In this document: positions 57,385 through 64,000 of the stretch, piece by piece
How the letters are laid out: the number at the start of each line of letters is the position of its first letter
Position numbering within the stretch: position 1 is the stretch's first letter
Origin: Bradyrhizobium cosmicum
GTDB taxonomy: Bacteria > Pseudomonadota > Alphaproteobacteria > Rhizobiales > Xanthobacteraceae
Assembly: GCF_007290395.2 (NCBI RefSeq)
Contig: NZ_CP041656.2
Coordinates: forward strand, 5,084,001-5,148,000
DNA length: 64,000 nucleotides
Direction of reading: 5' to 3'
Notes under the pieces: generated by a model
Seen by the model: only the letters and a program-made list of their open reading frames with translations
Database searches by the model: none
What the model was told of the DNA's origin: nothing
Program-made: the position numbers and the translations under genes

Positions 57385-58155
57385 ATGGATCTCGGTCTCA
57401 AAGGAAAGAACGCCATTGTGCTCGGCGGCACGCGCGGCATCGGGCGGGCGATTGCGGCGACGCTGGCCGGCGAAGGCACCCATGTGGCGGTGTGCGCGCG
57501 CAATGCCGATCAGGTCGCGGCTACTGTTGCCGAATTGAAGGCAAGCGGTATCAACGCCACTGGTGGTGCGGTCGACGTCACCGATGGCGCGGCGCTGAAA
57601 TCCTGGATCGAGAGCGCAGCAAACGAGCTCGGCGGCATCGACATGCTGTTCTCCAACGCCGGCGCAATGGCGCAAGGCCACGATGCAGTGTCCTGGGAGC
57701 AGAACTTCCGGCTTGATGTACTCGGCGCCGTGCATGCGTTCGATGCCGCGCGGCCGTTCCTCGAAGCCAGCGGCGAGAAGCGCGGCGATGCGGCCTTCGT
57801 CATCATCTCCTCGATCTCGGCGGCGCAGGCCGATCTCGCCAGCTCCTACGGCCCGATCAAGGCGGCGCTGATCCACATGGCCAAGGGACTGGCACGGCAA
57901 TACGCGAAGAAGAAGATCCGCGTCAATGTCGTGTCGCCCGGCACGGTCTATTTCAAGGGCGGCGTCTGGAACATGATCGAGCAGAACATGCCAGAGCGTT
58001 ACAATGATGCCATGAAGCGCAACCCCACCGGCCGCATGGCGACGCCGCAGGAGATCGCGAGCGCGGCGGTGTTCCTGGCGAGCCCGGTGTCGGGGTTCAC
58101 CACGGGCTCGAATCTCGTTGTGGATGGCGCGATCTCGAACAGGGTGAATTTCTAG
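57385..58155 (+). CDS. Short-chain dehydrogenase/reductase
   Basis: A 256-residue NAD(P)-dependent oxidoreductase of the classical SDR type. The nucleotide-binding GGTRGIG is at residues 14-20, NAG at 91-93, the catalytic serine around 142-144 and the YxxxK pair at Tyr155/Lys159 (SSYGPIKAAL). The C-terminal substrate loop and the NLVVDGAIS end are normal. The substrate is not predictable. It is monocistronic, between two repeat elements. Confidence 0.93.
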   Translation: MDLGLKGKNAIVLGGTRGIGRAIAATLAGEGTHVAVCARNADQVAATVAELKASGINATGGAVDVTDGAALKSWIESAANELGGIDMLFSNAGAMAQGHDAVSWEQNFRLDVLGAVHAFDAARPFLEASGEKRGDAAFVIISSISAAQADLASSYGPIKAALIHMAKGLARQYAKKKIRVNVVSPGTVYFKGGVWNMIEQNMPERYNDAMKRNPTGRMATPQEIASAAVFLASPVSGFTTGSNLVVDGAISNRVNF

Positions 58156-58176
58156 GGAAGCGCGTCCCTGCCAGTT

Positions 58177-58335
58177 CCGTCATCCTGAGGTGCGAGCTGT
58201 ACGGTGCGTAGCACCGTGCAGGGAGCCTCGAAGGATGCACGGCCCCGATGCAGTCGGGCCGTCGCCCTTCGAGGGCCGCTGAAGAAGCGGCCACCTCCAG
58301 CGACAACGGCTTCGCCGTTGCGCGGGGGTGACGGT
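58177..58335. repeat. 159-bp dispersed repeat, copy B
   Basis: Second copy of the element at 19435-19593, same orientation and length, with a largely conserved sequence. The left end is CCGTCATC and the right end GTGACGG, one mismatch from a perfect inverted terminus. Internal hairpins CGGTGCGTAGCACCG and CAACGGCTTCGCCGTTG are conserved with compensated changes (CTCC to TTCG loop). It lies between the SDR stop and the dnaE2 stop, so it could also form a bidirectional terminator. Confidence 0.85.
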
Positions 58336-58359
58336 GAGAGACTTGCGGCTGAACAACCC

Positions 58360-61300
58360 TCAATGAAAATCCCGCGACGGCGGCAGGATGCGGACGTTGC
58401 GGGGGTGGCGGATTTTTTGCGCGGGCATGTCCGCGTGGGCGCGGGGGTCGTCGTTGAGCGGCTCGACCACCGTGGCGCCGGCCGGCACGGCATGCTTGTG
58501 GCTCAGCGCGTCGTTGGCGAGGCCGACCAGGTCGTGCGAGCGGTCGACCATGCGCTGGGCGATGAGATGCGTCACCTTTTCGGGGCTGCTCTGGATATAG
58601 CCCTCGACCAGGATGAGGCGCGCGCCCATCACCTCCTTGCGGTACTGCTCCATGATCTTGGGCCACACCACGACATTGGCGATGCCGGTTTCGTCCTCGA
58701 GCGTCATGAACACGACGCCGCTGGCGCTGCCCGGCCGCTGCCGGACCAGCACCACGCCGGCGCAGCGGACGCGCCGCCGTTCGTTCTCGTGGCTGATTTC
58801 CCTGCATGCCACCACCCGCTCGCGCAAAAACATCTCGCGCAAGAACTCCATCGGATGGCCCTTCAGCGACAGCCGAATGGTCTGGTAGTCCGCGACAACC
58901 TGCTCGGAACGCGGCATCAGCGGCAACGGCAGCGCGTTCTCGTCGGGCTGCTCGCGCGCGGTCGCCGCTTCGAACAGCGGCAACGGGACATCGTCCGGCA
59001 GCCGCCGCACCTGCCACAGCGCCTCGCGGCGGTCGAGCCCGAGCGAGCGGAACGCGTCGGCATCCGCCAACAGGATCAGCGCGCGCTTCGGCAGGCCGGT
59101 ATCCCGAGCAAAATCCTCGAGCGAGGTGAAGGTACCGCGATTGCGCGCGGCGATGATGCGACCGGCCCAGTCCTCCTGGACGACGTAGCCCTTGCCCTGC
59201 CGCTTGGCCTGCTCCTTCCTGAGCCTCTCCTCATCCTGATCGAGCCAGTGGAAGCCGTCGATCTGGCGAAAGCCGAGGCGTACGGCGCAATATTTGCCGC
59301 TCCCCTCCTCCAGCGTGTTCTGCGCAAAGCTATGGGACACGTCGATGTCACGCACCTCGACGCCATTCTTGCGGGCGTCGCTGACGATCTGCGCCGGGGC
59401 GTAGAAGCCCATTGGCTGTGAATTGAGGAGCCCGCAGCAGAACGCATCGGGGTGGTGATATTTCAACCAGGAAGAGACGTAGACGAGCTGGGCGAAGCTG
59501 GCCGCGTGGCTCTCGGGGAAACCGTAGGAGCCAAACCCCTTGATCTGGTCGAAGCAATTTCTGGCGAACTGGGGATCATACCCTCGCCTGATCATGTTGC
59601 CGATCATTTTCTCTTCGAAATTGCCAATGGTCCCGACGTTGCGGAATGTTGCCATCGCGCGCCGCAATCCGTTGGCCTCTTCCGAGGTAAACTCCGCGGC
59701 CACGATCGCAATCCGCATGGCCTGCTCCTGAAACAGGGGCACGCCGAGCGTCTTGTGCAGGACCTCCCGCAGTTCGTTCTTGTTGCCGCCCTTCGGGTAA
59801 GGATACGCGATGTCCTCCGGCTTCATTTTCCGCCGCCGCAAGTAAGGGTGCACCATGTCCCCCTGGATCGGTCCGGGCCGCACGATCGCAACCTCGATGA
59901 CGAGGTCGTAGAAGGTCCTCGGCTTCAGCCGCGGCAGCATGTTCATCTGGGCGCGGCTCTCGACCTGGAACACGCCGAGCGACTCTCCCCGCTGCAGCAT
60001 CTGATAGACTTCGTCGTCATCCTCCCCTTTGATATCCGCAAGCTCGTAACGCTGCCCCTTGTGGCCCGCGATCAAGTCAAAACATTTCCTGATACAGGTC
60101 AGCATGCCGAGCGCGAGCACGTCGACCTTCATCATGTTGAGCGCGTCGACGTCGTCCTTGTCCCATTCGATGAAGGTGCGGTCGTCCATCGCGGCGTTAC
60201 CGATCGGCACATAGGTGTCGAGCCGGTCCTGCGTCAGCACATAGCCGCCGACATGCTGGGAAAGATGGCGCGGGAATTCTATCAGCTCGGTCGCAAGCTC
60301 TACCGCGAGGTTGATCATCGGATTTTGCGGATCGAGCCCGGCTTGCCTGACCTGCATATCGTTGAGGCCACGGCCCCAGCTTCCCCACACGGTGTCGGCG
60401 AGCGCGGCGGTGACGTCCTCGGTCAGGCCCAGCGCCTTGCCGACGTCGCGGATGGCGCTGCGCGGACGGTAATGGATCACGGTGGCGATGATCGCGGCGC
60501 GGTGGCGGCCGTAGCGGCGATAGACATATTGCATCACCTCCTCGCGCCGCGAATGCTCGAAATCGACGTCGATGTCAGGCGGCTCCAGCCGCTCCTTGGA
60601 GATGAAGCGCTCGAACAGGAGATCGACCTTGGTCGGATCGACCGAGGTGACGCCGAGCACGTAGCAGACGGCCGAATTGGCCGCCGAGCCGCGCCCCTGG
60701 CACAGGATGTTCTGGCTGCGCGCGTAGCGGACGATGTCATGCACGGTGAGGAAATAGTGCGCGTATTTGAGTTCGGCGATCAGCGCGAGCTCTTTCTTCA
60801 GGGTCGCGCGCAGCTTGTCGCCGATGTTGTCGACACCACCAAAATAGGTGTCGACACCCGCCCAGGTCAGGTCCTCCAGATGGCCCTGCGCGGTCTTGCC
60901 CGGCGGCACCGGCTCGTCCGGATACTGGTATTTGAGCTGGTCGAGCGCGAAGACGATCTTGTCAGCAAAGCGCATCGTCTCCGCGATGGCTTCAGGGAAG
61001 TCGCGGAACAGCCGGGACATTTCGCGCGGTGTCTTCAGGAAGCGCTCGGCATTGGCTTCCAGCTTCCGCCCGATCGCCTCGATCGTGGTCTTTTCCCGGA
61101 TGCAGGTCAGCACATCCTGGAGCGGACGACGGCCGGCATCGTGATAGAGCACCTCGTTGGTCGCGAGCAGCGGCACCTTGGCTGCCGCCGCGAGATCATC
61201 GAGCCGTGACAGACGGCGGCGGTCGTCGCCACGATAGATCAGGCTCGCCGCCAGCCACACGCCATCGGCGCGGCTTGCTTTCAGCTTTGCAAGAATATCC

Positions 61301-61740
61301 AGCGTCTGCGCCGCATCGAAGCGATGCGGCAGCGTCAGGACCAGGAGCTGGCCTTCGGAAAACACCAGGAGATCGGCGAAGGTGAGATGGCACTCGCCCT
61401 TCTCGATCCGCGTGATGTCGTCGCCGCGCTTGCCCCTTGTGAGGAGCTGGCACAGCCTTCCATAGGCTGCGCGGTCGCGCGGATATACAAAGATGTCGGG
61501 CGTGCCGTCGACGAAGACGATGCGCGCGCCGACCAGCAGTTTCGGCTTGTTCAGCACCTTCTCATGATCAAGCTCCTTCCAGGCCCGCACCACGCCGGCG
61601 AGCGTGTTGTGATCGGCGATGCCGATTGCGGGGATCTCGAGCTTGCTCGCCTGATGCACATAGGCGCGCGGATCCGAGCCGCCGCGCAGGAAGGAGAAAT
61701 TGGTGGTGATGCCGATCTCGGCATAAGCGGGCGTGATCAT
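58360..61740 (-). CDS. dnaE2: Error-prone DNA polymerase DnaE2 (ImuC)
   Basis: Alternative C-family polymerase for translesion synthesis, causing damage-induced mutagenesis together with ImuA and ImuB. The 1126-residue protein has the N-terminal PHP domain (EIGITTNFSFLRGGSDP, GIADHNTLAGVV), the catalytic aspartates in PPDIDVDFEHSRREEV and the C-terminal OB-fold region (VRCAGVVLVRQRPGSASGV). It lacks the C-terminal clamp-binding and tau-interaction extension of DnaE1. Its start overlaps the imuB stop (ATGA), third gene of imuA-imuB-dnaE2. Confidence 0.96.
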   Translation of the reverse strand: MITPAYAEIGITTNFSFLRGGSDPRAYVHQASKLEIPAIGIADHNTLAGVVRAWKELDHEKVLNKPKLLVGARIVFVDGTPDIFVYPRDRAAYGRLCQLLTRGKRGDDITRIEKGECHLTFADLLVFSEGQLLVLTLPHRFDAAQTLDILAKLKASRADGVWLAASLIYRGDDRRRLSRLDDLAAAAKVPLLATNEVLYHDAGRRPLQDVLTCIREKTTIEAIGRKLEANAERFLKTPREMSRLFRDFPEAIAETMRFADKIVFALDQLKYQYPDEPVPPGKTAQGHLEDLTWAGVDTYFGGVDNIGDKLRATLKKELALIAELKYAHYFLTVHDIVRYARSQNILCQGRGSAANSAVCYVLGVTSVDPTKVDLLFERFISKERLEPPDIDVDFEHSRREEVMQYVYRRYGRHRAAIIATVIHYRPRSAIRDVGKALGLTEDVTAALADTVWGSWGRGLNDMQVRQAGLDPQNPMINLAVELATELIEFPRHLSQHVGGYVLTQDRLDTYVPIGNAAMDDRTFIEWDKDDVDALNMMKVDVLALGMLTCIRKCFDLIAGHKGQRYELADIKGEDDDEVYQMLQRGESLGVFQVESRAQMNMLPRLKPRTFYDLVIEVAIVRPGPIQGDMVHPYLRRRKMKPEDIAYPYPKGGNKNELREVLHKTLGVPLFQEQAMRIAIVAAEFTSEEANGLRRAMATFRNVGTIGNFEEKMIGNMIRRGYDPQFARNCFDQIKGFGSYGFPESHAASFAQLVYVSSWLKYHHPDAFCCGLLNSQPMGFYAPAQIVSDARKNGVEVRDIDVSHSFAQNTLEEGSGKYCAVRLGFRQIDGFHWLDQDEERLRKEQAKRQGKGYVVQEDWAGRIIAARNRGTFTSLEDFARDTGLPKRALILLADADAFRSLGLDRREALWQVRRLPDDVPLPLFEAATAREQPDENALPLPLMPRSEQVVADYQTIRLSLKGHPMEFLREMFLRERVVACREISHENERRRVRCAGVVLVRQRPGSASGVVFMTLEDETGIANVVVWPKIMEQYRKEVMGARLILVEGYIQSSPEKVTHLIAQRMVDRSHDLVGLANDALSHKHAVPAGATVVEPLNDDPRAHADMPAQKIRHPRNVRILPPSRDFH

Positions 61741-63329
61741 GCGAAGAGACCGTGGACATACCAGCCGGGAGAAGCGGGCTTGCCGTCGCCGTCGAACACT
61801 TCCCCCTCATAGAGACCGTCGCGGAAAATCCAGAAGCGCAGGCCTTCGGCATCCTCGATGCGGAAATAATCCCGCGTCAGCTGCCTGCCGTCCTGCCGCC
61901 ACCATTCCATGGCGATGCGCTCGGGTCCTTCCACCCGCACCACCGCATGCAGCGCGCGGCGCCAGGTGAACTGATGCGGCGGCCCATCGGGCACGGTCGC
62001 GAACGGCACATTGATCGGCTCCGGTCTGTCGAACAGCCGCAAGGGACGCAGCGGCGGCTCGTTCTCGGTGCGCGCCGGCCATTCGGCCTGCATGGCGACG
62101 GCGAGATGGTGCTGCGCCGGCGCTGCCAGCACCGCACATTCGGGGATATGCGTATCCTGCGGCAGGTGCACGACAACGCGCTTTCCGCCGATGCGCGCGG
62201 CGATCCGGTCGATCAGCGCGGCGAGCTCGTCATTGTCATGGACATGGGGGTCGAGATCGCGCTGCTCCTGCACCACGATCTCGGTGCGGCTCGCCGACAG
62301 CCGCACCATGTCGAAGCCGAAGCCGGGATCGAGGGGGTCGGCGAGCGCGTCGAGGCGCTCGCGGAACAGACGGTCGATGACCGCGCTTTTCGTCACCGGC
62401 CGCCCGGTCTCGACCATGATCGCGCGCACCACGCCGTCGGTGCGGAAGAAGGCGGCTTCCAGCCGGCGCGCGCCCTTGCCCTGTTTCTCCATGGATGCGA
62501 TCAACGTGTCGGCAAGGCGCGACAGCGTCATCGCGATCATGGTGTCGGTCGCGATCGGCTCGGCGAAGCGCTTCTCCACGATGTAATCAGGCAGCGGCTT
62601 TCGCGGATTGATCGGCGCATCGCCCTGTCCCAGCGCATGCGCGAGCAGCGTGGAGAACCGCGCGCCGAAGCGTGCCGTGATCTCGCCTGGCGCGCGCGCA
62701 GCGACATCGCCGATGATTTTCAGGCCCGCTCGGCGCAAACCGGTGGTGATGGCTTCGCCTGCACCGAGCGCGGACACCGGAAACCGGTCGATCGCCGCGG
62801 CTTCCCCGCCATCGGCAACGATGGTGCCTGAGGTCTGCCGCGTCAGCGTACGCGCGCAGACCGAGGTGCCGGCAATCGCCGCACTGACGGCAAAACCCTG
62901 CCGGCCGAGCGCACGGACCAGCGTCTGCAACAGTGCCGCTTCGCCGCCGAACAGATGCGCGCAGCCGGTGATGTCAAGGAACAGCCCGTGCGGTGGATCG
63001 AGCGCCACCAGCGGCGTGAAGCGGTCGCACCAGTCGGCGATGTCACTGAGCGTCTTCGCGTCGGCCACGACATCGGCGTCGAACACTTTCAAGTCCGGAC
63101 ACATCGCCCGCGCATTGGCCAGCGGCTGGCCGATATACAGCCCCAAACGCGACGCCGCATCGTCAAGCGCATGGATCACCAGCGCGTTGTTGTCCTTGAT
63201 GACGACGATGCTGGGCTCATTGGTCTCATGCAGTCCGACGTTGCCGAAGAACCGCTGGATCCGGTCGATGGGCAGGCGCGGCAGCCACAGGCTGAGGATG
63301 CGCCGACGGTTCACTGAACTGGCACTCAT
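61737..63329 (-). CDS. imuB: Y-family polymerase-like protein ImuB
   Basis: Adaptor of the mutasome, a Y-family-like protein thought to have no polymerase activity, bridging DnaE2 to the beta clamp. The 530-residue protein starts MSASSVNRRRILSLWLPRLP, continues with the Y-family finger/palm remnants (LFLDITGCAHLFGGEAALL, SVSALGAGEAITTGLRRAGLK) and ends with the ImuB C-terminal domain. The catalytic acidic residues of active Y polymerases are not evident at the start (SLWLPRLPID in place of a DxD-type motif). The start at 63329 lies inside the end of imuA, an overlap of 104 bases. Confidence 0.93.
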   Translation of the reverse strand: MSASSVNRRRILSLWLPRLPIDRIQRFFGNVGLHETNEPSIVVIKDNNALVIHALDDAASRLGLYIGQPLANARAMCPDLKVFDADVVADAKTLSDIADWCDRFTPLVALDPPHGLFLDITGCAHLFGGEAALLQTLVRALGRQGFAVSAAIAGTSVCARTLTRQTSGTIVADGGEAAAIDRFPVSALGAGEAITTGLRRAGLKIIGDVAARAPGEITARFGARFSTLLAHALGQGDAPINPRKPLPDYIVEKRFAEPIATDTMIAMTLSRLADTLIASMEKQGKGARRLEAAFFRTDGVVRAIMVETGRPVTKSAVIDRLFRERLDALADPLDPGFGFDMVRLSASRTEIVVQEQRDLDPHVHDNDELAALIDRIAARIGGKRVVVHLPQDTHIPECAVLAAPAQHHLAVAMQAEWPARTENEPPLRPLRLFDRPEPINVPFATVPDGPPHQFTWRRALHAVVRVEGPERIAMEWWRQDGRQLTRDYFRIEDAEGLRFWIFRDGLYEGEVFDGDGKPASPGWYVHGLFA

Positions 63330-64000
63330 CACATTTCCATTCCATGATCCACCGGCCGCACGGGCCATGACGATTGCGCAACAGCTCGGCATCGAAGCGC
63401 GGCGCGCCCCATGCACTCCACATCGCACCCGGCGGCGAATGCGCAGCGCGCAGCATCCACCGCGTCTCGGCGGTCGAGGGCAGCGGCTGCGCCGCCATCC
63501 GCAACATCAAGCCGGTGACACCGGACGATTGCGCGGCCAGCGTCAGCTTGCGGCTCGCCACGAGGTCGAACTGCCGCGTCTCACCCCAGAGTTCGAGCAC
63601 GACCGCGCCGAGGGCATCGCAGGCGAGCGCATCGGCCGAACTGCGCAGCGCGCTCTCGACATCCGCAGCGCGCACCATCACCACGCGGCGCGGATCGAGG
63701 CCGAGCTCGGCCAGCCCGCTCATCGACAGCGCGCCGGTTTCCAGTTCCGAAAAATCCTGCCGCACCCACAGCAGCGGCCGGCGCGCCGACACGCGCCCCG
63801 CGAGACCCATGACGAAACCCGTCGCGGCCGCCCCCTGCCGCCCCTCGCAAAACACCTCGTGGATCACAGCGCGCGCGAGCCCGCCCTTCAGCGCGCTGTC
63901 GACCTCGCGATGGCCAAGCGCGACGCGATCACGCTGATGCACGACCTCCGCCGCTTCGATGCGCTCGATCTGGCCGCGCAAGGTCGCAAGCGCGCTGATG
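63226..64000 (-). CDS. imuA: ImuA, RecA-like mutasome protein (5' end beyond the window)
   Basis: SulA/RecA-like member of the ImuABC mutasome. About 258 residues are visible, in frame to the window edge, and no start codon of the right kind lies inside (an internal TTG at 63981 is unlikely). The P-loop-lacking RecA core has ALKGGLARAVIHEVFCEGRQGAAATGF, RRPLLWVRQDFSELETGALSM and LDPRRVVMVRAADVESALRS, and the end is the CGRWIMEWKCDECQFS patch followed by a Pro/Ala-rich tail, which reads through the imuB start. SOS (LexA) control is expected but its operator would be outside the window. Confidence 0.9.
   Translation of the reverse strand, partial: ISALATLRGQIERIEAAEVVHQRDRVALGHREVDSALKGGLARAVIHEVFCEGRQGAAATGFVMGLAGRVSARRPLLWVRQDFSELETGALSMSGLAELGLDPRRVVMVRAADVESALRSSADALACDALGAVVLELWGETRQFDLVASRKLTLAAQSSGVTGLMLRMAAQPLPSTAETRWMLRAAHSPPGAMWSAWGAPRFDAELLRNRHGPCGRWIMEWKCDECQFSEPSAHPQPVAAAPAHRPDPAVLRQRRTA

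Overview
The window reads as ordinary chromosome of a high-GC alphaproteobacterium, almost certainly Bradyrhizobium or a very close relative. Supporting signs are a sigma factor/anti-sigma pair whose anti-sigma cysteines fall at residues 129 and 179 (as I recall for B. diazoefficiens OsrA, partner of EcfF), a twin-arginine beta-helix protein converging on a TIGR03809-like protein, a MucR-type regulator, an imuA-imuB-dnaE2 cassette, and several intergenic palindromic repeats of the kind common in that genus. I see no rRNA, tRNA, CRISPR array, insertion sequence or prophage. Genes are closely packed, and many neighbours overlap by an ATGA.

Layout. 0-9.2 kb: the 5' part of a TonB-dependent receptor with tandem 16-bp repeats upstream, a lipoprotein, DUF2336 and DUF1491 proteins, a PAS sensor histidine kinase overlapping a peptidoglycan-binding-domain gene, DUF5330, SufE, and a MucR homologue lacking two zinc ligands. 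9.5-18.3 kb: a GT-C type membrane glycosyltransferase, a class II aldolase-like protein with a strong terminator, a low-GC two-gene islet of unknown function, an M20 dipeptidase, a GT87 protein and a HerA-like ATPase. 18.6-21.4 kb: two small conserved genes and the folate operon folP-folB-folK. 21.4-31.8 kb: methylmalonyl-CoA mutase subunits split by a GFA-family gene, a DUF3298-like protein, a tripartite tricarboxylate transporter (tctC-tctB-tctA), the mutase chaperone meaB and a pyroglutamyl-peptidase-like protein.

32-40.4 kb: the Tat-exported beta-helix protein and its convergent partner, then a minus-strand operon of sigma factor, membrane anti-sigma factor and exported subtilisin-like protease, then a membrane diguanylate cyclase followed by a second DUF2336 gene. 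40.4-46.6 kb: a periplasmic PaoABC-type molybdenum aldehyde oxidoreductase, and an EcfF/OsrA-like (SigF/NrsF) sigma/anti-sigma pair with a candidate autoregulatory promoter beside a perfect 24-bp palindrome. 46.7-58.2 kb: enoyl-CoA hydratase, TolC-type outer-membrane channel, amidohydrolase, LysE-type exporter, a CzcA-like RND pump with its adaptor, a family III CoA-transferase, a small membrane protein and an SDR oxidoreductase. 58.4-64 kb: dnaE2, imuB and imuA (cut by the window end), the inducible mutagenic translesion cassette.

The most interesting system is the sigma/anti-sigma/protease operon at 34.6-37.6 kb. The periplasmic domain of the anti-sigma factor looks like the propeptide of the protease encoded right after it, which suggests that protease and anti-sigma factor communicate through shared or competing propeptide-like domains. 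Second is the unusually well-formed palindrome next to the EcfF-type promoter. A pair of 159-bp repeats with inverted termini, and several other palindromic elements, mark intergenic sites across the window.
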